DNA of 64,000 nucleotides from CAZWLY01 sp964634465 (lineage in GTDB: Bacteria; Desulfobacterota; Desulfarculia; G963662305), in the NCBI GenBank assembly GCA_964634465.1, contig CAZWLY010000006.1:169563-233562 (forward strand), given 5' to 3'. The notes beneath the pieces were generated by a model that saw nothing but the letters and a program-made list of their open reading frames with translations, was not told where the DNA came from and ran no database searches. Positions 7,892 to 15,445 of the stretch are shown piece by piece. Each line of letters starts with the position of its first letter. The stretch's first letter is position 1. Position numbers and translations under genes: made by a program.

Positions 7892-8866
7892 CTAGCCCAC
7901 GGCGCTCTGAAGCCGGCTCAAGGCCTCCTTGGCCTCGGCCTCGATTCGATCGAACAGTTCGGCCACGCTGAGCACCTGCTCGATCCGACCGATGACCTGG
8001 CCGCAGGGCAGCGCCCCGCCGTCTCTGTCACCGCTCAACCAGGCCTCCCGGCCGCGCCGGCCGCCGACCAGCGACAGAATCTCCTCAAGGTCGGCCCCGC
8101 GAGCCTCGGCTTCCAGCGTCTCCTGGGCGACCCGGTTGTCGATCACCCGGGCGGCGTTGTTGAGCGATCTTAAGATGAGGGTGGTGTCCGTCTCCTGGAC
8201 GCCGGCCAACCAGGCCTTCATCTCGGGGTGGATGGGCGACTCCTGGGTCATCAGGAAGCGGGTGCCCATGACCACGCCGTCGGCGCCCAAACAGAGCGCC
8301 GCGGCCAGACCGGCGCCGTCGGCGAAGCCGCCGCCGACCAGAAGGGGGATGGTCAGCGCCGCCGCCGCCTTGGGGGCCAGGACCAGGGAGGTGACGTCGT
8401 CCATACCCGGATGGCCGCCGCACTCGTAGCCGACCACGGTCACCGCGTCCACGCCGACCTTCTCCGCCTTGACGGCGAAGCGAACCGCCGGGACCTTGTG
8501 GATGATCTTGATGCCGTGCTGGTGCAAGGGGCCGACAAAGGGCTCCGGATTGCGGCCCGAGGTCTCGACGATCCTCACCCCGCCCTCGGCTACCGCCTCG
8601 AAATACTCCATGGTCTTCTCGCCCTTGACCAGTTCGGGCAACATGGAGACGTTGACCCCGAAGGGCTTGCCCCCGGCCAGGTCCTGGGTCTTCTTGATCT
8701 CGTCCAAGAGATCGGCCTTGCCCTTGAAGCTGGCCGCCGGCAAAAAGCCCAGGCCGCCGGCCTTGGCCACGGCGGCGACCATCTCGGCCTTGGTCAACCA
8801 CTGCATGGCGCCCATGACAACGGGCAACCGCAGGCCGAACATGTCGGTGATGCGCGTCTTTATCAT
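7892..8866 (-). CDS. NAD(P)H-dependent flavin oxidoreductase, nitronate monooxygenase-like
   Basis: A 324-residue TIM-barrel FMN enzyme of the 2-nitropropane dioxygenase / FabK-like family. It has the N-terminal motif LRLPVVMGAMQWLT, KPFGVNVSM, the strand-loop VTVVGYECGGHPGMDD that carries the family active-site region, and the phosphate-binding motifs LLVGGGFADGAGLAAAL and GADGVVMGTRFL. Length and motif order fit the family. In anaerobes these proteins are often enoyl or other reductases rather than nitronate oxidases, so the substrate is open. AGGAGG precedes ATG 8866. It is separated from the upstream co-directional gene by a dispersed repeat. Confidence 0.88.
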   Translation of the reverse strand: MIKTRITDMFGLRLPVVMGAMQWLTKAEMVAAVAKAGGLGFLPAASFKGKADLLDEIKKTQDLAGGKPFGVNVSMLPELVKGEKTMEYFEAVAEGGVRIVETSGRNPEPFVGPLHQHGIKIIHKVPAVRFAVKAEKVGVDAVTVVGYECGGHPGMDDVTSLVLAPKAAAALTIPLLVGGGFADGAGLAAALCLGADGVVMGTRFLMTQESPIHPEMKAWLAGVQETDTTLILRSLNNAARVIDNRVAQETLEAEARGADLEEILSLVGGRRGREAWLSGDRDGGALPCGQVIGRIEQVLSVAELFDRIEAEAKEALSRLQSAVG

Positions 8867-8892
8867 CCGCCTCGGACCTCCTGAAATCGGTC

Positions 8893-8988
8893 GAACCCCT
8901 CTGGGGGTTCATTCCCACAGCTTGCAGCGAAGAACAACGACTCCGTATCCGCCGCCGCTATCCCGTCGCTTGCGGCGGGGGTGTTCAT
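8893..8988 (-). repeat. dispersed structured intergenic repeat, copy A
   Basis: About 96 bases closely related to segments at 35676-35771 and 44874-44969. On the minus strand it contains the core GCGGAGTCGTT-like block and up to three palindromes: CCCGTCGC/GCGGCGGG near the 5' end, a GCAAGC-centred arm, and a CCCC/GGGG hairpin at the 3' end. It lies in the gap between the GGCT-like gene and the nitronate monooxygenase-like gene. It can be read as a short peptide, but indels between copies and a stop in copy C argue for a non-coding repeat. Confidence 0.78.
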
Positions 8989-9032
8989 TGGGCCATCATC
9001 CGGTCTAGAGGCGGGAAAGTCAAGGCGGGCGG

Positions 9033-9443
9033 TCAGTCTTCCGGGTCGATCCGGCCGGCTGTCCTGGCCTCGGCGAAGTCCAGATAGTCGCCCGAGGGGA
9101 TCGGCTCGCCCTCGGGCTGGGGGTAGAAATAAAGCCAGGCGGCGAACTCGTTGCCAGCGTCGTCGATCACTGCCACCACTTCCCGGCGGTACCAATCCGG
9201 GTGCTCCTCCAGCCGGTCCAACCGGGCCAGGATTCGGGGCGTGACCCGCCATATCTCGCCGACGATGGGGCCGACCCGTTCATCCTTGACCACGTAAGGG
9301 TAGCGCCCGACGTAGAGGGCGTAGGGCTCGCGAGTCCGGGCGGCGGCGATGAACTCGGCCCCGGCCAAGTAGGTCTCGCAGTTGGGACAACCCCGGCGAA
9401 GTGTCCCGTAGACGAAGACGAGATCGGTTCGATCGAAGGACAT
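9033..9443 (-). CDS. gamma-glutamylcyclotransferase-like (GGCT/AIG2 fold) protein
   Basis: A 136-residue GGCT-like protein. It carries the signature VFVYGTLRRG near the N-terminus and GPIVGEIWRV, where the Glu is the family's general acid/base. A WYRREVVAVID strand follows, then AWLYFY. Proteins of this fold cleave gamma-glutamyl amines or amides to 5-oxoproline; the substrate is not predictable here. I use ATG 9443 (MSFDRTDL), because the 19 extra upstream residues are Pro/Gly-rich and precede the conserved first strand. The protein is slightly shorter than glutathione-specific ChaC enzymes. Confidence 0.8.
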   Translation of the reverse strand: MSFDRTDLVFVYGTLRRGCPNCETYLAGAEFIAAARTREPYALYVGRYPYVVKDERVGPIVGEIWRVTPRILARLDRLEEHPDWYRREVVAVIDDAGNEFAAWLYFYPQPEGEPIPSGDYLDFAEARTAGRIDPED

Positions 9444-9594
9444 GGCTTGGAAGATAACCGGCCTTGGGCCGGGAATCAAGCCGGCCCTGGGCTCAAGCAA
9501 GAATCGCCCCCGGCCGAAGAAAGAACGCGCCGACGACGACGGGGCCGAGCGAAACGCCCGGCCCCGTTTCCTTCAGAGCCAAGATCGCCCCGCC

Positions 9595-10749
9595 CTACTT
9601 GAACGCCTCCTCGCCGGAGAAATCCCGGTACGGATCGAAGCTCTTCAATATCTCCGGGTCCTCGTCGGTCAGTTGATCGGTGACGAGGCGATAGATCAGC
9701 TCGGCCAGGCCGGGACCCAACATGAAGCCCTGACCGCACATGCCGACCGCCTGGTAGAAGTTGGGGATCTCCTCCATCCGGCCGACGATGGGGAAGCCGT
9801 CGGGCGTCATCGGGTACTGGCCCCGCCAGGTCCGGCGGACCTTCAAGTTGGCCAACCGGGGCATGATGTCGATCATCCGCCGGGCGATCAGCGGCAAGAA
9901 GACCGAGGTGGATCGGGTGTCCACCCCGACGATCGGCGGGTCCGGGGTGAGGCAGAAGATGATCTGGCCGTCCTTGAGCTGGTAGAAGTAGAAGTTGGCG
10001 CAGCCCGGCCCCCGTCTCAGATCGACCACCATCGGCCCCATGAACGGCTTGACCGGCTCGGAGATGGCCGCCTCGTGGCAGTCGGGCGTAACCGGGACGT
10101 CGAGGCCGGCCATGTTGGCGATCTGTCGGGCCGAGGCCCCGGCGGCGTTCAAGACGGCGGCCGAGGAGTACTCGCCTTTGTCGGTGACGACCGAAACGAT
10201 CCTGTCGCCGTCGATCTTCAAGCCGGTCACCCGCTCGTTGAACCTGAACTCGGCCCCGGCCTCGACGGCCTTGGTGGAGGCCGAGTTCACGAAGATCAAC
10301 GGCGAGGCCGAGCCGTCGCCGGCGGAAAAGGTGCTGCCGCGGAGCCCATCCATGTTGATGCCTGGATTGAGCTTCTGGTAGTCCTCGGCCGACACCCATT
10401 CGATCTCCAGCCCGAAGCCGTGCTGGATCTTCATCAGTTCCTTGAGGCTCGTCTCCAACTCCTCGGTGTAGGCCGGGAAGGAGTAGCCGTTGTTGCGCCA
10501 GTGGATGTCGTCGCCCTCGGCCTCTTGCCAGGTGGAGAAGATCTCGATGCTCCGCTGGCAGACCTTGATCTTGCCCTTGTCCGAGTGGGTGGCCCTGATT
10601 CCGCCGATGGCCTTTTTGTTGTCGCCCTGGCCGGCCGAAGGCCGGGCGTCGATGACCAGCACCGACCGCCCCCGGCGGGCGAAGGTCAAGGCGGTCGGTA
10701 CGCCGATGGAACCGCCGCCGATGATGATCAAGTCGTAGGTCTTGGACAT
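9595..10749 (-). CDS. FAD-dependent oxidoreductase, DAO/HcnC/OoxB-like subunit
   Basis: A 384-residue flavoprotein of the D-amino-acid oxidase superfamily. It has the dinucleotide fold DLIIIGGGSIGVPTALTFA with the acidic end of strand 2 (VLVIDARPSAGQ), a substrate domain, and the C-terminal FAD-binding motif PDGFPIVGRMEEIPNFY plus GMCGQGFMLGPGLAEL. It starts three bases after the stop of the 708-residue partner. This is the beta subunit of a two-gene amine dehydrogenase related to hydrogen cyanide synthase (HcnC), opine oxidase (OoxB) or sarcosine oxidase beta. The substrate is probably an amino acid or N-substituted amino acid, oxidised to an imine. Confidence 0.85.
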   Translation of the reverse strand: MSKTYDLIIIGGGSIGVPTALTFARRGRSVLVIDARPSAGQGDNKKAIGGIRATHSDKGKIKVCQRSIEIFSTWQEAEGDDIHWRNNGYSFPAYTEELETSLKELMKIQHGFGLEIEWVSAEDYQKLNPGINMDGLRGSTFSAGDGSASPLIFVNSASTKAVEAGAEFRFNERVTGLKIDGDRIVSVVTDKGEYSSAAVLNAAGASARQIANMAGLDVPVTPDCHEAAISEPVKPFMGPMVVDLRRGPGCANFYFYQLKDGQIIFCLTPDPPIVGVDTRSTSVFLPLIARRMIDIMPRLANLKVRRTWRGQYPMTPDGFPIVGRMEEIPNFYQAVGMCGQGFMLGPGLAELIYRLVTDQLTDEDPEILKSFDPYRDFSGEEAFK

Positions 10750-10752
10750 GGT

Positions 10753-12879
10753 CTAGTCCTTCACCGGCGCGGCGTTGGCGAAGACGCCCAAGGGCGCTTC
10801 GACGAACACCGGCCGGACGGTGTTCAACGTCACTTCGTCCAAAGGCACGCCCTCCGAGCGGAAGAGCTGCAGGATCAGACTCTCGCAGGTCTTGTAGCCG
10901 CAGGCGCCCATGGAGGCCCGACTCACGGCCTTGAGCTGGTTGAAATCCCGCACTCCGGCCCGGATCAGGGCTCGAATCTCGCCGGCGGTGACCCGCTCGC
11001 AACGGCAGACCACGGCCTCGTCGGGCATCTCGCCGGCGACGATCTCGTCTTTGGGCTCGGTCAATTCGGCCGGCTGGATGGTGAACCCGGCCGCCCGTTT
11101 GGCGATCTGTTTGGGAACCTTGACCTTGACCAGTTGGGTCTTCCTGGAAGCCTTGGTGAGCGAGGTCTTGATGATCTCGGCCTCGGCCAGCGGCCGGCCC
11201 TGGTAGTCGGTCAGGACCACCTTGTCGCCGACCTGGTAGGGGTGGTTGTAGACCTCGTAGGGCAGCGACACGATGGGGTTGTCCGGGTCTTCCCGATAAT
11301 CGACCAGGGTGATGGCCAGACCGGGGCAGATGTAGAGGCACCGGTTGCAACCGATGCACTCCTCGCCGGTTATCACCGGCCGCTCGAGAAAGCCGTCGCC
11401 GGGAATGGCGATCGCTCCCTGCTTGCAGACCGACGCGCAGGGGTTGCAGGGGATCTGCTGGGTGCAGTGGATGATCGGAGTGACGCCCGTCTCAGGATAG
11501 ACCGAGTAATCGGGCTCTTCGTCCGGACCGGGCCGGCTTCTCAAGATTTCGGCCTTCCGGCGCCACTCGTCCGGGACCGGCTCGTCCTCCAGGCCCAACT
11601 CCCGGGCGATGGTCAGTCCGGCGATCCTGCCGCTGAACATGGCCGAGGAGGCCTCGGCGATGACGGCCGCGTCGCCGGCGGCGAAGGCCTTGATCCCGGC
11701 CTCCTCGGCCTCCCTGAAGAATTCGTTGACCGGGTTCAAGCCCACGGCGACGAGCAGGGTGTCGCACTCGAAGGTCTTTTCGGTGCCGGGTATGGGGTTG
11801 AAGGACTCGTCCACCTCGGCCACGGTGACCGACTCGACGTGCTCCTCGCCGTTGGCCGAGAGCACGGTGTGGCGGGTGTAGATCGGCACGCCCAACCGCT
11901 TGATCTTGTTGGCGTGGACCATGTAGCCGCCGACTTCCGGCAGGGCCTCGACCAGTCCGACGACGTCGATGCCGGCCTGGAGGGCGTGGTAGGCGGCGAT
12001 CAGGCCGACGTTGCCGCCGCCGATGACGAAAAGTCTGTCCGAAGGCCTGACCAGATCGCGGTTGACCAGCGTCTGAAAGGCGCCGGCGCCGTAGACGCCG
12101 GGCAGGGTGTTGCCGGGGAAAACCAGCGACTTTTCCCTGGCCCCGGCCGCGTTCAACACGATCTTGGGGCTGACGAGTCGATACTCTTTGCCGCCCACCA
12201 CCAGGCCGACCTTCTTGTCGGAGAAGACGTAGAGGGCGGTGCTGTCGAGCCAGATCTCGACCGAGTCGAACTCCCGGACCTGCTCTTCCAGGATCGAGGC
12301 GATATCCACTCCCCTGGTGCCGGCGTAGCAGTCGTCGATGGAACCGAAGAACTTGTGCGTCTGCAAGACCAGCTTGCCGCCGAGGCGGTCCTTGTCATCG
12401 ACCAGCAGGGTCTTTATCCCCCGCCGGCCCAGCTCGACCGCCGCCGACAACCCGGCCGGACCGCCGCCGACGATGAGCACGTCCACCGCCTTCTCCGCCA
12501 CGGCCTCAAACCGATAGCCGCCCTCGACCGGGGGCAGCTCGGGCAGCCCTTCGAGGCTCTCGACGATCATGTTCTCTTCGAGCCTGGTCATGCAGGCCTT
12601 GACCGGGACGCCGTTGGCGATGACCGTGCACTGGGCGCACTGGCCGTTGGCGCAAAAGATGCCCTGGGGCGCGTCGTCCTTGGCGTGGCGGCCGAAGAGG
12701 TGGACGCCGTTGGCGAACAGGGCCGAGGAGATGACCTCGCCCCGCCGGCCCTCCATCCTCCGGCCGTTCCAGTAAAAGCCGACCGTCTCGGCTTCTGGAA
12801 CCTCCAAGATCGGATGTTTGTCGATCCGCCGGTGAGGCGGTGCTGTCTCCTTCTCCTCGAGTGAGGGACTGATTAGCAT
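10753..12879 (-). CDS. fused 2Fe-2S / FAD / 4Fe-4S / BFD oxidoreductase (HcnAB/OoxA-like)
   Basis: A 708-residue iron-sulfur flavoprotein. A Fer2_4-type [2Fe-2S] domain lies at about 25-105, with IFCANGQCAQCTVIANG and the later Cys in VKACMTRLEEN. A pyridine-nucleotide-disulfide-type FAD domain spans about 110-440, with VLIVGGGPAGLSAAVELG and RLFVIGGGNVGLIAAYHAL. A ferredoxin-like module lies at about 475-540, with CTQQIPCNPCASVCKQ and CIGCNRCLYICPG. A BFD-like [2Fe-2S] domain lies at about 620-670 (VVCRCERVTAGEI, then GACGYKTCESLI). This combines HcnA and HcnB functions in one chain and adds two cubane-type clusters. It should carry electrons from the adjacent flavin subunit to a ferredoxin or quinone acceptor. 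Confidence 0.87.
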   Translation of the reverse strand: MLISPSLEEKETAPPHRRIDKHPILEVPEAETVGFYWNGRRMEGRRGEVISSALFANGVHLFGRHAKDDAPQGIFCANGQCAQCTVIANGVPVKACMTRLEENMIVESLEGLPELPPVEGGYRFEAVAEKAVDVLIVGGGPAGLSAAVELGRRGIKTLLVDDKDRLGGKLVLQTHKFFGSIDDCYAGTRGVDIASILEEQVREFDSVEIWLDSTALYVFSDKKVGLVVGGKEYRLVSPKIVLNAAGAREKSLVFPGNTLPGVYGAGAFQTLVNRDLVRPSDRLFVIGGGNVGLIAAYHALQAGIDVVGLVEALPEVGGYMVHANKIKRLGVPIYTRHTVLSANGEEHVESVTVAEVDESFNPIPGTEKTFECDTLLVAVGLNPVNEFFREAEEAGIKAFAAGDAAVIAEASSAMFSGRIAGLTIARELGLEDEPVPDEWRRKAEILRSRPGPDEEPDYSVYPETGVTPIIHCTQQIPCNPCASVCKQGAIAIPGDGFLERPVITGEECIGCNRCLYICPGLAITLVDYREDPDNPIVSLPYEVYNHPYQVGDKVVLTDYQGRPLAEAEIIKTSLTKASRKTQLVKVKVPKQIAKRAAGFTIQPAELTEPKDEIVAGEMPDEAVVCRCERVTAGEIRALIRAGVRDFNQLKAVSRASMGACGYKTCESLILQLFRSEGVPLDEVTLNTVRPVFVEAPLGVFANAAPVKD

Positions 12880-12921
12880 GGCTCGTGCTCTCCTCGGTCG
12901 CTCTTCTCGATCGAACCAGGG

Positions 12922-13551
12922 TTAGAGCGACCGGTTGAGGTATCTGATGAATCGCTCCTTCGAGGCCAGGTAGTGCCGCCTGAGCAGGGTGGCCACGGTG
13001 GCGGCCTTGCGGGCCTTGATGGCCTCGACGATCTGGCGGTGCTCCCTGATCGAAGCCCGGGCCTGGATCACGTTGTAGAGGCCGTGGAGCACCAAGCGGT
13101 GGGTCTGCTCCCGAAGCTGGCGGTGGAAGTCGATCAGCCGGGAGTTCTGGCCCAGCTCGGCCAGCAAGGCGTGGAACTCCTGATTGAGCCGGTAAAGCTC
13201 CCGTTGGTCGCCGCCGGCCCGCTCCATCTCATCGACCAGGCTCTCGACCATGGCCACGTCGTCATCGCTGAGATCGGGCGTGGCCACCCGCATCGACAGC
13301 CCCTCCAGGGCGCCCATCAGGTCGTAGATCTGGGCGATGTCCCGCTGGGAGAGCTCCTTGACCGCGGCCCCGACGTTGGGCACGATCTCGACGAAGCCCT
13401 CCTGCTCCAGCCGCCACAAAGCCTGGCGGACCCGGCTGCGGCCGACGCCCAGTTCGGCGGCCAGGCGCGACTCGACGATCCGCTGACCGGGTTGATATCG
13501 GCCCCGGATGATGGCATCCTTGATGTGATCGATGATCCGGTCGTTGTCCAT
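12922..13551 (-). CDS. GntR family regulator with FCD ligand domain
   Basis: A 209-residue transcription factor. The winged helix occupies about 1-75 (IIDHIKDAIIRGRYQPGQRI, ESRLAAELGVGRSRVRQALW). The all-helical FCD domain fills the rest; its metal/ligand signature includes the helices DLMGALEGLSMR and LNQEFHALLAELGQN and the late His in LRRHYLASKERF. FCD regulators usually sense carboxylates or amino acids. I take ATG 13551, with GGTGGAAG upstream; an earlier TTG has no ribosome-binding site. It is the first gene of the same-strand set with the two dehydrogenase subunits (42-base gap), so it probably controls them and itself. A matching operator lies at 13622-13633. Confidence 0.88.
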   Translation of the reverse strand: MDNDRIIDHIKDAIIRGRYQPGQRIVESRLAAELGVGRSRVRQALWRLEQEGFVEIVPNVGAAVKELSQRDIAQIYDLMGALEGLSMRVATPDLSDDDVAMVESLVDEMERAGGDQRELYRLNQEFHALLAELGQNSRLIDFHRQLREQTHRLVLHGLYNVIQARASIREHRQIVEAIKARKAATVATLLRRHYLASKERFIRYLNRSL

Positions 13552-13621
13552 GACTTCCACCAGGCGCGACCCGGCCGGCAACGAGTTGAAACCAATTACA
13601 GTGTCACCAATTCAAACCGGA

Positions 13622-13633
13622 TTGTCAACAATT
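13622..13633. promoter_or_regulatory. GntR(FCD)-type operator overlapping the gntR -35
   Basis: ATTGT-CA-ACAAT is an inverted repeat with 5-base arms, the GT-Nx-AC pattern typical of FadR/FCD-family operators. It overlaps a perfect -35 hexamer TTGACA on the minus strand (13624-13629). A 17-base spacer leads to a poor -10. Binding would block transcription of the regulator and the dehydrogenase genes. Confidence 0.5.
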
Positions 13634-13827
13634 TTATTGCCTCCCCTTGCCCGCTATCTTATATAATCCATTGTTTTTGAAAGAATATTAGCCCTACAAA
13701 CATTTTGCGGCAGCGGGCCAAACCGGCAAAATATAAATCGATCATGTCGTTTTTCGACCGTCGCCGCCGTCGCCGGCCCGGGCTCGAGCCGGTCGGATCG
13801 GGCGGCGTGGGAGGGCGGCGGTTTGCC

Positions 13828-13856
13828 TTGACATTGACCGAGGGCCCGGTTAGGTT
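13828..13856 (+). promoter_or_regulatory. candidate sigma-70 promoter of the hdr operon
   Basis: A perfect TTGACA at 13828-13833, a 17-base spacer and TAGGTT at 13851-13856 as a weak -10 (TTATAC starts four bases further on). The leader to ATG 14028 would be about 165 bases. No riboswitch class is recognisable in it. Confidence 0.45.
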
Positions 13857-14027
13857 ATACGGTGCTGTGGTCCAGGCGATCTCGGCCGAGGTGCAGTCAT
13901 TTTCGTTCAGGCGAGGCCGAGAAGCCGGACCGCATTTATAGTGATTTGGCCCGGTCGAGCCCGGCCCCCTTCCCGCCAGTCGCGGTCCGTGGTTTGGCCG
14001 TCCAGCGTTATCTTTAAGGAGCAAACC

Positions 14028-14600
14028 ATGACCGAATCCAATTCGGCGTGGGTGGTCGATTACGGTTACCTGGACGAAGTCCAGAGCGGTTCCGGGGTCA
14101 ACCTGGCCGCCTGTTACCACTGCCGCAAGTGTTCCAACGGCTGCCCCGTCTCCTTCGCCATGGATTTGAGGCCGGAGCAGGTGGTCCGGCTGATCTGCCT
14201 GGGCGACCGAAAGCGCGTCGAGAGTTCATCGACCATCTGGATCTGCGCCTCCTGCCAAACCTGCCTGACCCGCTGCCCCAACGACGTGGACATCCCCCGG
14301 CTGATGGACTTCCTCAAAGAGAAACTGGTCGCCCGCGGCGAAAAGGGTCCCGAGCCCAACACCAGAATCTTCCATCAGGTCTTCTTGAGGGACGTCGCCC
14401 GCCGGGGCAGGGTCTTCGAGGGGCGGATGATGCAGGACTACTTCATCAAGAGCGGCCAGCTTTCGCCCGAGTTGCTGCTGAAAAACGCCAAGCTGGGGCT
14501 GTCCATGTTCAAAAAGGGCCGGCTGACCCTCTTGCCGAGCGGGGTCAAGCGTAAGGGAGAGATCAAGAACCTCTTCCGGACGCTGGGAGGGGCCAGATGA
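14028..14600 (+). CDS. hdrC: heterodisulfide reductase subunit C-like iron-sulfur protein
   Basis: A 190-residue protein with two [4Fe-4S] motifs: CYHCRKCSNGCPVSFAMD near residue 30 and CASCQTCLTRCPNDVDIPRL near residue 75, with the helical linker LRPEQVVRLICLGDRKRV typical of HdrC. HdrC passes electrons between the flavin subunit HdrA and the catalytic HdrB. AAGGAG lies six bases before ATG 14028, which decides the start over an upstream in-frame codon at 13941. It overlaps hdrB by four bases (ATGA), so translation is coupled. It is the first gene of a five-gene operon. Confidence 0.92.
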   Translation: MTESNSAWVVDYGYLDEVQSGSGVNLAACYHCRKCSNGCPVSFAMDLRPEQVVRLICLGDRKRVESSSTIWICASCQTCLTRCPNDVDIPRLMDFLKEKLVARGEKGPEPNTRIFHQVFLRDVARRGRVFEGRMMQDYFIKSGQLSPELLLKNAKLGLSMFKKGRLTLLPSGVKRKGEIKNLFRTLGGAR

Positions 14601-15445
14601 GCAAGGTATCCTACTACCCCGGCTGTTCGCTCCACGCCACGGCCCGGGACTACCAGGAGTCGATCGACGGCGTGGCCAAGCTGCTCGGCCTCGAGCTGGT
14701 CGAGGTCGACGACTGGAATTGCTGCGGGGCTACTGCGGCCCACTCCTTGAACCACGACCTGGCCATCGGCCTGGCCGCCCGCAACCTCTTCAACGCCGAG
14801 AAGGCCGGGATGGACCTCGTCGCGCCCTGCGCGCTTTGTTTCCACCAGTTGAAGCAGGCCGAGAAGGCGTTGCTCAAGGGCTGGGACGGCGCGCCCGAGT
14901 TCCCCTTCGAGGGCAAGATAAAGATCTGGGACCTGTTGGCCTTTCTGGCCCAGGACGGCTGGCTCTACGTCTTCGAGGAGAAGGTCACCCGGCCCTTGAG
15001 CGGGCTCAAGGCGGTGTGCTATTATGGCTGCCAGGCCACCCGGCCGCCGGAGATCACCGACCATCCCAACCCGGAAAATCCGACGGAGATGGAGAAGATC
15101 GTAGCCGCCTGCGGGGCCGAGCCGCTGGAGTGGTCCCACAAGACCGACTGCTGCGGCGCCTCGCTGGCCATGCCCCGGGCCGACATCGTCTTTACGATGG
15201 TCGGCGACCTCTACGACCGCGCCCTGGAGACCGGGGCCGAGGCGATCATCGTCTCCTGCCAGATGTGCCAGGCCAATCTTGACATGTACCAGGAGGAGAT
15301 CGCCAAAGAGCGCGGCCAGGACTACAAGATTCCGATCATCTACTTCACCGAGCTGATGGGCATCGCCGCCGGTCTCTCAGAGGCCGAGGTCTGGATGGGC
15401 CGCCACTTCATCGACCCCCGGCCGGTGTTCAAGGAGCTATCATGA
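14597..15445 (+). CDS. hdrB: heterodisulfide reductase subunit B-like protein
   Basis: A 282-residue protein with the two CCG domains of HdrB. The first begins at YYPGCSLHATARDY and has DDWNCCGATAAH and CALCFH; the second has YYGCQATRPP, DCCGASLAMPR and CQMCQANLD. In methanogens these cysteines hold two non-cubane [4Fe-4S] clusters that reduce a disulfide. In non-methanogens the electron acceptor of this subunit is not settled. Both cysteine sets appear complete, so an active site is expected. It overlaps its neighbours by four bases at each end. Confidence 0.93.
   Translation: MSKVSYYPGCSLHATARDYQESIDGVAKLLGLELVEVDDWNCCGATAAHSLNHDLAIGLAARNLFNAEKAGMDLVAPCALCFHQLKQAEKALLKGWDGAPEFPFEGKIKIWDLLAFLAQDGWLYVFEEKVTRPLSGLKAVCYYGCQATRPPEITDHPNPENPTEMEKIVAACGAEPLEWSHKTDCCGASLAMPRADIVFTMVGDLYDRALETGAEAIIVSCQMCQANLDMYQEEIAKERGQDYKIPIIYFTELMGIAAGLSEAEVWMGRHFIDPRPVFKELS

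Larger units (their letters stand above)
13552..14027. other. divergent regulatory region between gntR and hdrC
   Basis: About 475 bases without a supported gene. The gntR-proximal part (13600-13760) is clearly AT-richer than the surroundings and holds the GntR operator and minus-strand -35. The hdrC-proximal part holds a plus-strand -35 TTGACA at 13828-13833, 17 bases before a poor -10 (TAGGTT, 13851). An antisense frame covering 13659-14120 is Arg/Pro-rich and not convincing as a gene. Confidence 0.6.

Noticed and set aside
9442..12864. 1140-codon plus-strand open frame
   Set aside because: Antisense to the two FAD/Fe-S dehydrogenase genes, which have complete motifs; long antisense frames are expected at this GC content.
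13659..14120. 153-codon minus-strand frame between gntR and hdrC
   Set aside because: No ribosome-binding site or domain; it overlaps the hdrC start and the regulatory region.
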